Counted from the first letter of the stretch, positions 37,876 to 48,904 are shown. The stretch is DNA of 64,000 nt from Arenimonas sp. SCN 70-307 (GCF_001724815.1 NZ_MEDO01000001.1:62001-126000), one strand, 5' to 3'. Program-made: numbers and translations. The notes: a model not told the origin generated them from the letters alone.

Positions 37876-39714
37876 TTAGCTGGTGAGGTCGGCGTCGGCG
37901 TGCACGCGGTTGCGGCCGCCGTCCTTGGCCGCGTAGAGCGCGTCGTCGGCGCGGTGCAGGGCCTCGTCCACGCCCATGCCGCTGCCCGGGCGCAGCACGA
38001 AGGCGCCGATGCTGGCGCTGATGCCGATGTTGTTGCCGGCATAACGCACCGGCTCGCTGCAGATGCGCACGCGCACCAGCTCGGCCAGGTGCAGCAGGCG
38101 CTCGCCCTCGATGTCGGGCACCACGGCCACGAACTCCTCGCCGCCGAAGCGCGCCAGCAGCGCGCCGTGCGCGGACAGGCTGTCGGTGAGGCAGCGGCCC
38201 AGCCAGCGCAGGCACTCGTCGCCGGCCAGGTGGCCGTGGGTGTCGTTGACGTTCTTGAAGTGGTCAAGGTCGATCAGCAGCACGCCCAGCGGCTGCCGGT
38301 GTTCGGCGGCATGGTGCATCTGGTGTTCGAACACGTCGCGGAAGTGGCGGCGGTTGAACAGGCCGGTCAGGGCATCGCGCCGGTTCGATTCGCGCAGGCG
38401 CTGGTTGGCTTCGGCCAGCTGTTCGAGCGCCGTGCTCAGCTCCGAGGTGCGCCGCGCCACGTGCCGCTCGAGCTGCTCGTTGTGCTCGCGCACCAGTCGC
38501 TCGTTTTCTCCGCGCAGGCGGGCGTATCGGTAGGCGAGGGCGAACGAGAGCAGGATCATCTCCAGCGCCGAGCCGATCTGGATGCCGTACTCGGTGAGGA
38601 ACCCCTTCTGCAGCAGTCCGAAGCTCACCGACGCATACAGCGCCGTGCCCAGCAGCAGGAAGCCCCAGGCCGCCAGGAACACCTTGGCCGGCGCATAGCC
38701 ACCGCGGATGGAATTGATGGTGATCGCCAGGATGAACAGCGCACCCGGGAACACCGCCAGCGTCAGCGGCTTGACCACCGTTCGGTATTCGAGGAACAGC
38801 GAGGCCACGCCCATCAGCACGTAGAAGCCGATGATCAGCAGCGAGAACAGGTTCGCCCGCGGCTGGCGCTCCGGCAGCTCCAGGAACACGCGGCAGAACT
38901 GGTGCATGGCGACCTGCGAGAGCGCCATCGAAATGGGGATGGCGTGGTTGGCCAGCCAGGGCGAGTTCGGCCACAGGTATTCGAAGGCCAGGCCATTGAG
39001 GCAGAGCATCACCAGGCCGAAGGCGCTGACGTGCAGCATGTACCAGAAATGGCTGGCGTCGCGGAGGCTCAGCCACAGCACCAGGTTGTAGCAAAACAGC
39101 GCCACCAGGATGCCGTAGAACAGGCCGATGCCCAGCTGCGAATCGCGCTCGAGCTCGGCGAAGGCGGTGGGCGTGTACAGCGCCAGCGGCACCTGCAGCG
39201 AACTGCGGCTCGAGACGCGCACCAGCAGTTCCACGCGCGTGCGGGTGGGCAGGTCGACCCAGAAGTTGGGGTGGCGATAGCGGATCGATCGCGCCGAGAA
39301 GGGCAGGCTGTCGCCGGAGGCGAAATGCTCGACCCGGCCGTCGGGGTAGCGCAGGTAGACGTCCACATTGTCGAGCAGCGGGTAGTGCAGCACCAGCAGC
39401 CAGCGCTGCAGGCCGGCGCGGGTGTTGAACAGCTCGGCGTGGAACCAGTAGGCGCCCTCGGTGAAGCCCAGGGTGGTGTTGCCGTCGGGCAGGGGGGCGA
39501 ACTCGCCGCGGCCGGCCCGCGCCAGCATGGTGGTGGCGTCGGCCCGACCCTCCGGGTCCACGGCATAGCCCAGGTGGGGCGCCAGCCGGAGGGCCTCGGT
39601 GCCCTCGTCGAGCAGGGCCGGCTGGGCCTGTGTTTCCGCGGCGCACAGGGCCAGCAGCAGTGCCAAAAGTGTCGCGAAGATGCGCATCAGTGGCCGGTTT
39701 CCCCTCGTCCGCAT
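37876..39714 (-). CDS. 7TMR-DISM diguanylate cyclase
   Basis: 612-residue membrane protein making c-di-GMP. There is a signal peptide, and a periplasmic 7TMR-DISM extracellular domain (about 35-185) that in this family binds carbohydrate or other ligands. Seven membrane helices follow (about 200-400), then a coiled coil (RGENERLVREHNEQLERHV), and a GGDEF domain from RRDALTGLFNRRHF with an intact active site RFGGEEF. An RxxD inhibitory site is not obvious. Start may be 39714 or the internal ATG 39687 (MRIFATLL), which gives a shorter signal peptide. It faces hutH across the REP pair and is divergent from the TrpR-like gene. Confidence 0.9.
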   Translation of the reverse strand: MRTRGNRPLMRIFATLLALLLALCAAETQAQPALLDEGTEALRLAPHLGYAVDPEGRADATTMLARAGRGEFAPLPDGNTTLGFTEGAYWFHAELFNTRAGLQRWLLVLHYPLLDNVDVYLRYPDGRVEHFASGDSLPFSARSIRYRHPNFWVDLPTRTRVELLVRVSSRSSLQVPLALYTPTAFAELERDSQLGIGLFYGILVALFCYNLVLWLSLRDASHFWYMLHVSAFGLVMLCLNGLAFEYLWPNSPWLANHAIPISMALSQVAMHQFCRVFLELPERQPRANLFSLLIIGFYVLMGVASLFLEYRTVVKPLTLAVFPGALFILAITINSIRGGYAPAKVFLAAWGFLLLGTALYASVSFGLLQKGFLTEYGIQIGSALEMILLSFALAYRYARLRGENERLVREHNEQLERHVARRTSELSTALEQLAEANQRLRESNRRDALTGLFNRRHFRDVFEHQMHHAAEHRQPLGVLLIDLDHFKNVNDTHGHLAGDECLRWLGRCLTDSLSAHGALLARFGGEEFVAVVPDIEGERLLHLAELVRVRICSEPVRYAGNNIGISASIGAFVLRPGSGMGVDEALHRADDALYAAKDGGRNRVHADADLTS

Positions 39715-39768
39715 CCACTCTAGACCGCGTCCGGGGCATTGACCAGCCGGATGGGATGCTGGGTTTGC

Positions 39769-39797
39769 TTGACAATGTAATAGCGCGTTATTACATT
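39769..39797 (+). promoter_or_regulatory. Promoter with palindromic operator of the TrpR-like gene/his operon
   Basis: TTGACA (39769-39774), 17-bp spacer and TACATT (39792-39797). A perfect inverted repeat, AATGTAATA and TATTACATT around a 6-bp centre (39774-39797), covers the spacer and -10 box. A bound repressor would block RNA polymerase. The start of transcription falls about 1-2 bases before the ATG at 39806, so the message is nearly leaderless. Confidence 0.75.
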
Positions 39798-39805
39798 CTC
39801 ACGCC

Positions 39806-40132
39806 ATGAAGCGCCGCGACCCCGCCACCCGCCCCGACCAGACCGACCTCGACGCCCTCGTCGAGGCCATGCTGGGCCTGCGCGAGCCGGCCGAGCTGCG
39901 GGCCTTCCTGGACGACCTGTGCACCCCGGCCGAGCTCGAGGCCCTGTGCGACCGCTGGCGGGTGATCCCCCTGCTGCAGGCGGGCGTGCCCTACCGCGAG
40001 ATCCACGACCGCACTGGCGTCAGCGTCACCACCATCGGCCGCGTCGCCCGTTGCCTCGAGCGCGGTGCCGGCGGCTACCGGCTTGCCGCCGAACGCGCCG
40101 GCCACACCGCGTCGCCCGAAGCGGCGCACTGA
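39806..40132 (+). CDS. TrpR-like transcriptional regulator (YerC/YecD family)
   Basis: 108-residue TrpR-superfamily protein. The helix-turn-helix region (about 35-90) includes [34 protein letters not shown] and [11 protein letters not shown]. In Lysobacterales and Firmicutes such proteins are thought to repress histidine biosynthesis (HisR/YerC). Here it directly precedes hisG by 29 bp and its own promoter carries a strong palindrome, so autoregulated control of the whole his operon is a sound inference. No attenuator is visible before hisG. Confidence 0.9.
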   Translation: MKRRDPATRPDQTDLDALVEAMLGLREPAELRAFLDDLCTPAELEALCDRWRVIPLLQAGVPYREIHDRTGVSVTTIGRVARCLERGAGGYRLAAERAGHTASPEAAH

Positions 40133-40161
40133 ATCCACCTTTTCTTCAACCGGAGGGCGTC

Positions 40162-41061
40162 ATGAGGACGCACGACCGCCTGCGCATTGCCATCCAGAAG
40201 TCCGGACGCCTGTCCGACCCCGCCCGCGACCTGCTTGCGCGCGCCGGGCTGGCCTTCCGCGAGAGCCGCGACCGCCTGTTCTGCTACGGCGAATCGCTGC
40301 CCATCGACCTGCTGCTGGTGCGCGACGACGACATCCCCGGCCTGATCGCCGAGGGCACCTGCGACCTGGGCGTCGTGGGCCAGAACGTGCTCGAGGAGCA
40401 GGCGCTCGAGCGCGCCGCCGAGGGCAAGCCCGAGGCCTACCGCGCCATCCGCGAGCTCGGCTTCGGCCGCTGCCGCCTGTCGGTGGCCGTGCCCAACGAG
40501 TGGGAATGGCCCGGTCCGTCGCGCCTGGCCGGCCTGCGCATCGCCACCAGCTACCCGCAGCTGCTGGCGCGCTGGCTGCGCAACCAGGGCGTGGCGGCCG
40601 AGCCGGTGGTGCTGTCGGGCTCGGTCGAGATCGCGCCCCGCCTGGGCAAGGCCGAGGCCATCTGCGACCTGGTCTCCACCGGCGCCACGCTGATGGCCAA
40701 CCAGCTCAAGGAAACCGCCGTGGTGTTCGAGAGCCAGGCCGTGCTGGTGGCGCCCGCCGCGCCCTTCGGCGACGCCCGTGCCGAGCTGGCGGCCATGCTG
40801 CTGCGCCGCCTTGACGCCGTGCTGAGCGTGCGCGCGAGCAAACTGGTGCTATTCCAGGCCCCGCGCGAGGCGGTGCCGGGCCTGCTCAAGCTGCTGCCCG
40901 ACGCCGAACCGCCGACCGTGATGGCCATCGAGGGCCAGCGCGACCAGGTCGCCCTGCAGGCCCTGTGCCGCAGCGCGATGACCTGGCAGCGGCTGGAGGA
41001 CATGAAGCGCGCCGGGGCCACGGGCCTGCTGGTGCTGCCGGTGGAGCAGATGCTGGCATGA
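40162..41061 (+). CDS. hisG: ATP phosphoribosyltransferase (long form)
   Basis: First, committed step: ATP plus PRPP to phosphoribosyl-ATP. The 299-residue length shows the long form with a C-terminal ACT-like regulatory domain (about 225-299) that binds histidine, so no HisZ subunit is required. The catalytic part has [24 protein letters not shown] and the PRPP loop [17 protein letters not shown] 40162 follows GGAGGG. It overlaps hisD by 4 bp. Confidence 0.97.
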   Translation: MRTHDRLRIAIQKSGRLSDPARDLLARAGLAFRESRDRLFCYGESLPIDLLLVRDDDIPGLIAEGTCDLGVVGQNVLEEQALERAAEGKPEAYRAIRELGFGRCRLSVAVPNEWEWPGPSRLAGLRIATSYPQLLARWLRNQGVAAEPVVLSGSVEIAPRLGKAEAICDLVSTGATLMANQLKETAVVFESQAVLVAPAAPFGDARAELAAMLLRRLDAVLSVRASKLVLFQAPREAVPGLLKLLPDAEPPTVMAIEGQRDQVALQALCRSAMTWQRLEDMKRAGATGLLVLPVEQMLA

Positions 41062-42356
41062 AGACCATCGACTGGAATTCGCTGGACGCCGGCGCCCGCG
41101 CCGCGGCCCTGGCCCGCCCGGGCGGCGGCGACCAGGACGCCATCGAGGCGGCGGTGAAGCGGGTGTTCGAGCAGGTGCGGGCCGACGGCGACGTCGCCCT
41201 GCGTGCGCTGACGCGGCGTTTCGACGGCGTCGAGCTTGGGACTTTCGAAGTCACCGCCGAGGAGTTCGCCGAGGCCGAGGCGGCCGTCACGCCGGCGCTG
41301 CGGGCGGCGATGGTGGAGGCCCGCGGACGCCTGCTGGCCTGGCATCGCGCCGGCGCCGGCCAGGGATTCGAGATGGAAACTGCGCCGGGCGTGAGCTGCG
41401 GCCGCATCCTGCGCCCGATCGCGCGCGTGGGCCTGTACGTGCCGGCCGGCAGCGCACCGCTGCCGTCCACCGCGCTGATGCTGGGCGTGCCGGCCGAAGT
41501 AGCCGGCTGCGCCGACGTGGTGCTGTGCACGCCGCCGCGCGCCGATGGCCGCGCCGACCCGGCGGTGCTGGTGGCCGCGGCGCTGTGCGGCATCCGCCGG
41601 GTGTTCAAGCTCGGCGGCGCCCAGGCCATCGCGGCGATGGCCCTGGGCACCGACAGCGTGCCGCGTTGCGACAAGCTCTTCGGCCCGGGCAACCGCTACG
41701 TCACGGCCGCCAAGCAGCTGGCGGCGATGATGGCCGGTGGCCCGGCCATCGACATGCCGGCGGGGCCGTCGGAAGTGCTGGTGATCGCCGATGCCGGCGC
41801 GCCGCCGGTGCACGTGGCCGCCGACCTGCTGTCGCAGGCCGAACACGGCCCGGATTCGCAGGTCGTGCTGGCCACTGATTCGGCCGAACTCATCGAAGCC
41901 GTGCGCGTCGAGGTCGAGCGCCAGCTGGCCGGACTGCCGCGCGCCGACATCGCCCGCCAGGCGCTGGCGCACGCCCGCCTGGTGAAGGTCGATACGCTGG
42001 CCGAGGCCTTCGCGCTGAGCAACGAGTACGCGCCCGAGCACCTGATCCTGGCCCTGCGCGAGCCGCGCGCCTGGCTCGATGCCGTCACCAGCGCCGGCTC
42101 GGTGTTCCTCGGCGATTTCGCGCCCGAGGGCCTGGGCGACTACTGCTCGGGCACCAACCACGTGCTGCCCACCAACGGCGCCGCCCGCGCCTGGAGCGGC
42201 GTGAGCGTGGCCAGTTTCCAGAAAGCCATCAGCTTCCAGCAGGTCAGCCGCGAGGGCCTGGCCGCGATTGGTCCCTGCGCCGTCGAAATGGCGCGAGCGG
42301 AAGGCCTGGAGGCGCACGCGCAGTCGGTGCTGCGGCGCCTGGAGGACGCGGCATGA
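41058..42356 (+). CDS. hisD: Histidinol dehydrogenase
   Basis: Zinc- and NAD-dependent two-step oxidation of histidinol to histidine. 432 residues. Visible blocks are [35 protein letters not shown], the zinc/base region [18 protein letters not shown] and [14 protein letters not shown]. Length matches the family. Overlaps by 4 bp with both hisG and hisC. Confidence 0.97.
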   Translation: MKTIDWNSLDAGARAAALARPGGGDQDAIEAAVKRVFEQVRADGDVALRALTRRFDGVELGTFEVTAEEFAEAEAAVTPALRAAMVEARGRLLAWHRAGAGQGFEMETAPGVSCGRILRPIARVGLYVPAGSAPLPSTALMLGVPAEVAGCADVVLCTPPRADGRADPAVLVAAALCGIRRVFKLGGAQAIAAMALGTDSVPRCDKLFGPGNRYVTAAKQLAAMMAGGPAIDMPAGPSEVLVIADAGAPPVHVAADLLSQAEHGPDSQVVLATDSAELIEAVRVEVERQLAGLPRADIARQALAHARLVKVDTLAEAFALSNEYAPEHLILALREPRAWLDAVTSAGSVFLGDFAPEGLGDYCSGTNHVLPTNGAARAWSGVSVASFQKAISFQQVSREGLAAIGPCAVEMARAEGLEAHAQSVLRRLEDAA

Positions 42357-43450
42357 ATGTTTCGAACGAAAGTCCGCTGATGGAGCTGGTGCGGCCCGAC
42401 ATCCGCGGCTTCGCCGGCTACAGCTCGGCGCGGCGCGCGGGCGTCACGGGTTCGATTTGGCTCAACGCCAACGAAAGCGCCTGGCGCAACCCGGCCGACG
42501 CCGGCCTGGGTGCGAACCGCTACCCGGATCCGCAGCCGGCCGCGCTGCGCCAGCGCCTGGCCACGCTCTACGGCGTGCGCCCCGAGGAGGTGCTGGTCGG
42601 CCGCGGCAGCGACGAGGCCATCGACCTGCTCGTGCGCGCCCTGTGCCGCCCGGGCCAGGACGCCGTGGTCGTCGCGCCGCCGGTGTTCGGCATGTACGCC
42701 GTCAGCGCGCGCCTGCAGGGCGCGCCGCTGGTGGAAGTGCCGCTGCGCGACGGCGCCGGCGGTTTCGAGTGCGACCTCGATGCCATGGCCAGCGCCGCCG
42801 TGAACAGTGGCGCCAAGCTGGTGTTCGTGTGCTCGCCGGCCAATCCCACGGGCCAGGCCGTGCCGCCGGCCGAGTTGCTGGCCCTGGCGCGTCGCCTGGC
42901 CGGCCGCGCGCTGGTGGTGGTGGACGAGGCCTACGGCGAATACAGCGACCAGCCGTCGATCGCGGGTGAGATCGCCAACCAGCCCAACCTGGCCGTGCTG
43001 CGCACGCTGTCGAAGGCGCACGCGCTGGCCGCGGCGCGCATCGGCTGCCTGCTGGCCGACCCGGCGCTGGTGGCGGTGTTGCGCAACTGCCAGGCGCCGT
43101 ACCCGCTGCCGTCGCCCTGCGTGCAGCTGGCCCTGGCCGGCCTGTCCGAGCCGGCGCTGGCGGCCACGCGCGAACGCGTGCAGGCCGTGCGCGCCGAACG
43201 CGAGCGGCTGCGCGTCGCCCTGGCCGAGGCGCCGGGCGTACGCCGGGTGTATCCCTCGCAGGGCAACTACCTGCTGGCGCGCTTCGACGACGCCGGCGCG
43301 GCCTTCGCCCGCCTGCTCGAGGCCGGCGTGGTGGTGCGCGACATGCGCGCCTCGCCGCAGCTGGGCGACGCGCTGCGCATCAGCATCGGCCGCCCGGAGG
43401 AGAACGACGCGGTGCTCGCGGCGCTGCAGGCGGGGAGGGCGGCGGCATGA
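42353..43450 (+). CDS. hisC: Histidinol-phosphate aminotransferase
   Basis: PLP enzyme, fold type I, 365 residues, converting imidazole-acetol phosphate to histidinol phosphate. Substrate and cofactor regions: [35 protein letters not shown], and the Schiff-base Lys in [13 protein letters not shown]. Overlaps hisD and hisB by 4 bp each. Confidence 0.96.
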   Translation: MNVSNESPLMELVRPDIRGFAGYSSARRAGVTGSIWLNANESAWRNPADAGLGANRYPDPQPAALRQRLATLYGVRPEEVLVGRGSDEAIDLLVRALCRPGQDAVVVAPPVFGMYAVSARLQGAPLVEVPLRDGAGGFECDLDAMASAAVNSGAKLVFVCSPANPTGQAVPPAELLALARRLAGRALVVVDEAYGEYSDQPSIAGEIANQPNLAVLRTLSKAHALAAARIGCLLADPALVAVLRNCQAPYPLPSPCVQLALAGLSEPALAATRERVQAVRAERERLRVALAEAPGVRRVYPSQGNYLLARFDDAGAAFARLLEAGVVVRDMRASPQLGDALRISIGRPEENDAVLAALQAGRAAA

Positions 43451-44535
43451 GCGGCACGCGCATCGCCTTCCTCGACCGCGACGGCACCCTGATCGAGGAG
43501 CCGTCCGACTTCCAGGTCGACAGCTACGCCAAGGTCCGCTTCGTCGAGGGCATGATCCCGGCGCTGCTGCAGCTGCGCGACGCCGGCTTCGAGTTCGTCA
43601 TGGTCACCAACCAGGACGGGCTGGGCACGGCCAGCTTCCCGCGCGAGCAGTTCGAGGGACCGCAGGCGATGGTGCTGCAGCTGCTCGAGTCCCAGGGCAT
43701 CCGCTTCCGCGAGGTGCTGGTGGACGAGAGCTTCGAGCACGAGAACAAGCCCACCCGCAAGCCGGGCCTGGGCATGATGATGCACTACCTGCGCGACCGC
43801 TCGATCGACCTGGCCAACTCCATCGTCGTCGGCGACCGCGAGACCGACCTGCAGCTGGCGCGCAACCTCGGCTGCCGTGGCTTCCGGCTCGGCCCGGGCT
43901 TCACCACCTGGGCGCAGATCGCCCACGAAGTGGCGAACGCGCCGCGCCGCGCGCTGGTCGAGCGCAAGACCAAGGAAACGAAGATCCGCGTCGAGGTCGA
44001 CCTCGACAGCCCGGCCGAGCCGCGCGTGCGCACCGGCCACGGCTTCTTCGACCACATGCTCGAGCAGCTGGGCAAGCACGGCGGCTTCGCGCTCTCGCTG
44101 CAGTGCGAGGGCGACCTGGGCGTGGACGAACACCACACGGTCGAGGACTGCGCGCTGGCCATCGGCCAGGCCCTGCGCGAGGCGCTGGGCAGCAAGCGCG
44201 GCGTGGCGCGTTACGGCGATTCGGTGGGCCGCGGCGCGATCACGCTGCCGATGGACGAGACCCTGGCCGGTGCGGCGGTGGATCTGTCCGGCCGCCCGTA
44301 CTTCGTGTTCGAGGGCAAGTTCGGCCGCGACGAAGTGGGTGGCCTGGCCACCGAACTCGTGCCGCACTTCTTCCGCTCGCTGGCCGACGAGGGCCGCATG
44401 AGCCTGCACCTGCGCGTGCAGGGCGAAAACACCCACCACCAGGTCGAAGCCTGCTTCAAGGCGGTGGCGCGCGCGCTGCGCAAGGCCATCCGCCGCGAGG
44501 GCCGCGAGCTGCCGAGCACCAAGGGCGTGCTGTGA
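43447..44535 (+). CDS. hisB: Bifunctional histidinol-phosphatase/imidazoleglycerol-phosphate dehydratase
   Basis: Fusion of 362 residues. The N-terminal HAD phosphatase (about 1-165) has [12 protein letters not shown], the middle motif [10 protein letters not shown] and [13 protein letters not shown]. The C-terminal IGP dehydratase (about 175-362) has [21 protein letters not shown] and [17 protein letters not shown] manganese sites. This bifunctional form is typical of gammaproteobacteria. Unlike E. coli HisB, the short zinc-loop Cys cluster in the HAD part is not evident ([15 protein letters not shown]). Confidence 0.96.
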   Translation: MSGTRIAFLDRDGTLIEEPSDFQVDSYAKVRFVEGMIPALLQLRDAGFEFVMVTNQDGLGTASFPREQFEGPQAMVLQLLESQGIRFREVLVDESFEHENKPTRKPGLGMMMHYLRDRSIDLANSIVVGDRETDLQLARNLGCRGFRLGPGFTTWAQIAHEVANAPRRALVERKTKETKIRVEVDLDSPAEPRVRTGHGFFDHMLEQLGKHGGFALSLQCEGDLGVDEHHTVEDCALAIGQALREALGSKRGVARYGDSVGRGAITLPMDETLAGAAVDLSGRPYFVFEGKFGRDEVGGLATELVPHFFRSLADEGRMSLHLRVQGENTHHQVEACFKAVARALRKAIRREGRELPSTKGVL

Positions 44536-45131
44536 AGACGGTGCTGGTCGATTCAGGCGGGGCCAACCTCGGCTCCGTGCGCTACGCACTCGAGCGCCTG
44601 GGCGTGAGCCCGGAGGTCAGCGGCGATGCCGCCGTGATCCAGGCGGCCGACCGGGTGATCCTGCCCGGCGTCGGCGCCGCGGGTCCCGGCATGGCGCGCC
44701 TGCGCGAGCTGGGCCTGGTGGACGTGCTGCGCGAGCTGCGCCAGCCGCTGCTGGGCATCTGCCTGGGCATGCAGCTGCTGTTCGAAGGCTCCGACGAAGG
44801 CGACGAAACCTGCCTGGGCCTGCTGCCCGGGCGCGTGCGCCGCATGGTCGGGGGCCCCGGCCTGCGCGTGCCGCACATGGGCTGGAACCGCCTCGAGCCG
44901 CGGCGCGAGTCACCGCTGCTGCGCGGCATCCCGGCCGGCGCCCAGGCCTATTTCGTGCACGGCTACGCCGCCGCGGTGGACGACCACTGCCTCGCGCAGA
45001 GCGTGCACGGCCAGCCGCTGGCCGCGCTGGTGCAGCGCGGCAACGTCGCTGGCGCGCAGTTCCATCCCGAGCGGTCGGGCGCCGTGGGCGCGCGGCTGCT
45101 GGCCAATTTCCTGGAGACCGGCGTCGCATGA
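44532..45131 (+). CDS. hisH: Imidazole glycerol phosphate synthase, glutaminase subunit
   Basis: Class I glutamine amidotransferase, 199 residues, that feeds ammonia to HisF. Nucleophile Cys is in [15 protein letters not shown], with the His/Glu pair in [10 protein letters not shown]. Starts at GTG 44532, overlapping the hisB stop as GTGA. The oxyanion-region motif [10 protein letters not shown] is conserved. Confidence 0.96.
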   Translation: MKTVLVDSGGANLGSVRYALERLGVSPEVSGDAAVIQAADRVILPGVGAAGPGMARLRELGLVDVLRELRQPLLGICLGMQLLFEGSDEGDETCLGLLPGRVRRMVGGPGLRVPHMGWNRLEPRRESPLLRGIPAGAQAYFVHGYAAAVDDHCLAQSVHGQPLAALVQRGNVAGAQFHPERSGAVGARLLANFLETGVA

Positions 45132-45880
45132 GCGAGTTCATCGTCTATCCGGCCATCGACGTGCGCGAGGGCGCCGTGGTGCGCCTGCGCCAGGGCGACT
45201 ACGGCGCCGAAACGCGCTATGCGGCCGATCCGCTGGCGCTGGCGAAGCAGTATGCGGCGGCGGGCGCGACCTGGCTGCACCTGGTCGACCTTGATGCCGC
45301 CCGCGCCGGCGGCTACACGCTGGCGCCGCTGCTGGGCCGCATCAAGCGCGAAACCCGCCTGAAGGTGCAGACCGGCGGCGGCGTGCGCTCGGAGGCCGAC
45401 GTGCAGGCCCTGCTCGAGGCCGGCGCCGACCGCGTGGTGATCGGCTCGCTGGCGGTGCGCGAACCGGCGCGCGTGGCCGAGTGGGTGGGGCGCCTGGGTG
45501 CGGAGCGCATCACGCTCGCGCTCGACACCCGCCGCGACGAGGAGGGCCGCTGGCGCCTGCCCGTGCACGGCTGGACCGAGGCCGGCGGCCGCGAGCTCGA
45601 CACGCTCGCTTCGGCCTATGCCGACCTCGGCCTGCGACACCTGCTGTGCACCGACATCGCCCGCGACGGCATGCTCTCGGGCCCGAACATCGAGCTCTAC
45701 CGCTACCTCTGCGGGCGTTTCCCGCACCTGGCCGTGCAGGCCTCGGGCGGCGCCCGCAATACCGAAGACGTGGCCGCGGCGCGCGAGGCCGGCTGCGGCG
45801 GCATCGTGCTGGGCAAGGCCCTGCTCGACGGCCAGCTCGACCTGGCCGATGCGCTGGCCGAAGGAGCGGCCGCATGCTGA
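45128..45880 (+). CDS. hisA: ProFAR isomerase
   Basis: Beta/alpha-barrel isomerase of 250 residues opening the ribose of ProFAR to PRFAR. Catalytic Asp residues are in YPAIDVREG (first) and [10 protein letters not shown] (second). Phosphate-binding loops: [10 protein letters not shown] and [10 protein letters not shown]. Overlaps hisH by 4 bp and hisF by 7 bp. Confidence 0.96.
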   Translation: MSEFIVYPAIDVREGAVVRLRQGDYGAETRYAADPLALAKQYAAAGATWLHLVDLDAARAGGYTLAPLLGRIKRETRLKVQTGGGVRSEADVQALLEAGADRVVIGSLAVREPARVAEWVGRLGAERITLALDTRRDEEGRWRLPVHGWTEAGGRELDTLASAYADLGLRHLLCTDIARDGMLSGPNIELYRYLCGRFPHLAVQASGGARNTEDVAAAREAGCGGIVLGKALLDGQLDLADALAEGAAAC

Positions 45881-46650
45881 GCCGCCGCCTCATTCCCTGC
45901 CTGGACGTGCGCGATGGCCAGGTGGTCAAGGGCGTGCGCTTCCGCGACCACGTGGTGATGGGTGCCATCGAGGACCTGGCGCTGCGCTACCGCGACGAGG
46001 GCGCCGACGAGCTGGTGTTCTACGACATCACCGCCAGCCCGCAGGGCCGCGGCGTGGACGTGGCCTGGGTCGAGCGCGTGGCGCGCCTGGTGGACATCCC
46101 GTTCTGCGTGGCCGGCGGCATCCGCAGCGTCGAGCAGGCGCGGGCCGTGCTGCACGCCGGTGCCGACAAGGTGTCGGTGAACACCCCGGCGCTCGAACGC
46201 CCGGCGCTGGTGACCGAACTGGCCGAGGCTTTCGGCGTGCAGTGCGTGGTGGTCGGCATCGACAGCCAGCGCGACGCCGACGGCGAATGGCGCGTGCGCG
46301 CCTACACCGGCGACCTGGACCGCACCCAGGCGCTGGCGCGCCGCACGCTCGACTGGGTGGTCGAGGCGCAGGCCCTGGGCGCCGGCGAGATCGTGCTCAA
46401 CTGCATGGGCGCCGACGGCGTGCGCGGCGGCTACGACCTCGGGCAGCTGCGCGCCGTGCGGGCGGTCTGCCAGGTGCCGCTGGTGGCCTCGGGCGGCGCG
46501 GGTGCGCCGGAGCACTTCGCCGCCGCCTTCCTCGACGCCGACGTCGACGCGGCCCTGGCCGCCAGCGTCTTCCACTCCGGCGCGATCCGGATCCCCGAAC
46601 TCAAGACCGCCCTGCGCGCGCAGGGCATCGAGGTGCGCGATGTCGCCTGA
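45874..46650 (+). CDS. hisF: Imidazole glycerol phosphate synthase, cyclase subunit
   Basis: 258-residue barrel that closes the imidazole ring using ammonia from HisH, releasing AICAR. The catalytic Asp residues are in [14 protein letters not shown] and [12 protein letters not shown]. The phosphate loops are [10 protein letters not shown] and [14 protein letters not shown] 45874 lies inside the hisA end; hisIE starts 11 bp before the hisF stop. Confidence 0.97.
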   Translation: MLSRRLIPCLDVRDGQVVKGVRFRDHVVMGAIEDLALRYRDEGADELVFYDITASPQGRGVDVAWVERVARLVDIPFCVAGGIRSVEQARAVLHAGADKVSVNTPALERPALVTELAEAFGVQCVVVGIDSQRDADGEWRVRAYTGDLDRTQALARRTLDWVVEAQALGAGEIVLNCMGADGVRGGYDLGQLRAVRAVCQVPLVASGGAGAPEHFAAAFLDADVDAALAASVFHSGAIRIPELKTALRAQGIEVRDVA

Positions 46651-47254
46651 CCAGATCCAGGCCCTGGCCTGGGACAAGCAGCAGGGCCTGCTGCCCGCCA
46701 TCGTCCAGGACGCCGGCAACCACCGCGTGCTGATGCTGGGCTACATGGACCGCGCCGCGCTCGAAGCGACCCTGGCCACGGGCCGGGTCACCTTCTACAG
46801 CCGAAGCAAGCAGCGCCTGTGGATGAAGGGCGAGGGCAGCGGCGACATCCTCGAACTGGTTTCGCTGGAAGCCGATTGCGACGCCGACACGCTGCTGGTG
46901 CAGGCGCGTCCGCGCGGCCCGACCTGCCACCTCGGCCGCGCCAGCTGCTTCCCGTCGGCGCCGGGCGATTTCCTCTCCGAGCTCGACGCGATCGTGGCCC
47001 GCCGCGAGCGCGAGCGGCCCGCCGGCAGCTACAGCACCCGGCTGTTCGAGGCCGGCCCGCGCCGCATCGCCCAGAAGGTGGGCGAGGAGGGCGTTGAAAC
47101 CGCGCTGGCGGCGGTGGTCCAGGACGACATGGCCCTGCTGGGCGAGGCGGCCGACCTGGTCTTCCACCTGACGGTGCTGCTGCGCGCGCGTGGCCTGGGC
47201 CTGGCCGACGTCGAGGCCGTGCTGCGCGACCGCCACGCCGCCGCTGCACGCTGA
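46640..47254 (+). CDS. hisIE: Bifunctional PR-AMP cyclohydrolase/PR-ATP pyrophosphohydrolase
   Basis: Fusion of 204 residues catalysing steps 2 and 3. The cyclohydrolase part (about 1-110) has [18 protein letters not shown], the metal site LEADCDADT and zinc Cys in [12 protein letters not shown]. The pyrophosphohydrolase part (about 115-204) has [14 protein letters not shown] and [13 protein letters not shown]. It closes the his operon, so the pathway is complete here. Confidence 0.96.
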   Translation: MSPDQIQALAWDKQQGLLPAIVQDAGNHRVLMLGYMDRAALEATLATGRVTFYSRSKQRLWMKGEGSGDILELVSLEADCDADTLLVQARPRGPTCHLGRASCFPSAPGDFLSELDAIVARRERERPAGSYSTRLFEAGPRRIAQKVGEEGVETALAAVVQDDMALLGEAADLVFHLTVLLRARGLGLADVEAVLRDRHAAAAR

Positions 47255-47296
47255 GCCGGGCCCGGCGATAATCGCGGCATCCCCGCGGAGATCGCC

Positions 47297-48895
47297 ATGC
47301 GACTGTTCCTGCTTGCCCCTCTCCTGACGGCCGCGCTGCTGGCCGCGGCGCCGTCGCACGCGCTCGCCCCGGCCTGCAACGCCGGCGTGGTGTTCGAGGA
47401 CCGCGACGGCGACGGTCGCCGCGACCGCGGGGAACCCGCCATCGCCGGCGTGCTCGTCTCCGACGGCGAGCGCATCGTCCGCACGGGCAAGGAAGGTCGC
47501 TGGTCGCTGCCGGTGGAGGACGGGCGCACGGTGTTCGTCATCAAGCCGGCCGGCTACGCGTTTCCCACCGGCGCCGATGGCCTGCCGGTGTTCTGGCGCC
47601 ACGTGCAGGCCGCGCCCGGGCCCGGGCTGCGCTACGGCGGCATCCCGGCCGCGCCGGTGGCCTGCCACGACTTCCCGCTGCGCCGGGAGTCCCGCGGCAA
47701 GGCGCCGCTGCAGGTGCTGGTGTTGGCCGACCCGCAGCCCAAGACCGCGCGCGACGTCGACTACTACGGCCGCGACATCGTCGCGCCGCTGGTGGCGGCC
47801 GCGAAGGGCCGCCGCGCCGCCGACCTCGGCCTGACCCTGGGCGACATCGTCGACGACGACCTGGCCCTGTACCCTGCCATGAACCGCCTCACCGCCCAAC
47901 TGCGCACGCCCTGGCTGCACGCCGCCGGCAACCACGACCTCGACTTCGACGCCGCCACCGACGAAGACTCGCTGCGCAGCTTCCGCAACACCTTCGGCCC
48001 CGACACCTTCGCCTGGGAAGAGCCGCAGGCCAGCTTCATCGTGCTCGACGACGTGATCTACCGCCCCGGCCAGTCGCCGGCCTACGTCGGCGGCCTGCGC
48101 GAGTCGCAGTTCGCCTTCCTCGAGGCCTACCTGGCGACCCAGGAGCGCGACCGCCGCATCGTCATCGCCGCGCACATCCCGTTCTTCGACGAACCGGGCC
48201 GCGAAACCTTCCGGCGCGCCGACCGCGAGCGGCTGTTCGCGCTGCTGGCGCCGTTCGAAAAGGTGCTGCTGCTCAGCGGCCACGGCCACGTGCAGCGGCA
48301 CCATCGCCACGGCCCGGCCGACGGCTGGTCGGGCGCGACGCCGCTGCACGAGTACAACGTGGGCGCGGCCTGCGGCGGCTACTGGAGCGGACCGGCCGAC
48401 GCGCAGGGCATCCCCGATGCGCGCATGTCCGACGGCACGCCCAATGGTTACGCCACCGCACGCTTCGACGCCGACGGCGGCTATTCGCTGCACTGGCACG
48501 TGGCGCGCGGGCAGGGCGAGGCCCTGCACCTGCATGCGCCGAAGGTGCTGCGCCAGGGCGCCTGGCCCGGCGTGGGCGTGTACGCGAACGTGTACATGGG
48601 CGAGGCCGACACGCGCGTGGAATACCGCGTGGCCGGCGGCGACTGGCAGCCGATGACCCGCGTGGACGAGCCCGACCCGGCGCTGCGCCGGGAGAACCTG
48701 CTCGACGATGCCAGCGAGACCCTGCGCGGCTACGACCGCCTGCCCGAAGCCGAGGCCTCCACGCACCTGTGGCGCGGCCGCCTGCCCACGAACCTGCCCG
48801 AGGGCGAGCACCTGGTGGAGGTGCGCGCCTTCGACCGCTGGCGCGGCGAGGTGCGTTCGTCCGTGGTTTATCGCCTCGAGCGCGTGGCGCCCTGA
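47297..48895 (+). CDS. Calcineurin-like phosphoesterase, exported
   Basis: 532 residues with a signal peptide (MRLFLLAPLLTAALLAAAPSHA). An N-terminal beta-sandwich resembles an SdrD-B/metallophosphatase N domain (VFEDRDGDGRRDRGEP, about 30-110). The central metallophosphatase domain (about 140-360) has the full metal set VLADPQPK, TLGDIVDDD, AAGNHDLDFD, AAHIPFF and LSGHGHVQRHH. The last region is a C-terminal beta domain. Substrate is unknown, possibly nucleotides or phospholipid head groups. A GATAAT -10 candidate lies in the 42-bp gap after hisIE, so it may have its own promoter. Confidence 0.88.
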   Translation: MRLFLLAPLLTAALLAAAPSHALAPACNAGVVFEDRDGDGRRDRGEPAIAGVLVSDGERIVRTGKEGRWSLPVEDGRTVFVIKPAGYAFPTGADGLPVFWRHVQAAPGPGLRYGGIPAAPVACHDFPLRRESRGKAPLQVLVLADPQPKTARDVDYYGRDIVAPLVAAAKGRRAADLGLTLGDIVDDDLALYPAMNRLTAQLRTPWLHAAGNHDLDFDAATDEDSLRSFRNTFGPDTFAWEEPQASFIVLDDVIYRPGQSPAYVGGLRESQFAFLEAYLATQERDRRIVIAAHIPFFDEPGRETFRRADRERLFALLAPFEKVLLLSGHGHVQRHHRHGPADGWSGATPLHEYNVGAACGGYWSGPADAQGIPDARMSDGTPNGYATARFDADGGYSLHWHVARGQGEALHLHAPKVLRQGAWPGVGVYANVYMGEADTRVEYRVAGGDWQPMTRVDEPDPALRRENLLDDASETLRGYDRLPEAEASTHLWRGRLPTNLPEGEHLVEVRAFDRWRGEVRSSVVYRLERVAP

Positions 48896-48904
48896 GGCGC
48901 CGCG

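Noticed and set aside
40133-40161. A histidine attenuator before hisG
   Set aside because: Only 29 bp separate the regulator gene and hisG, with no His-rich leader and no terminator hairpin.
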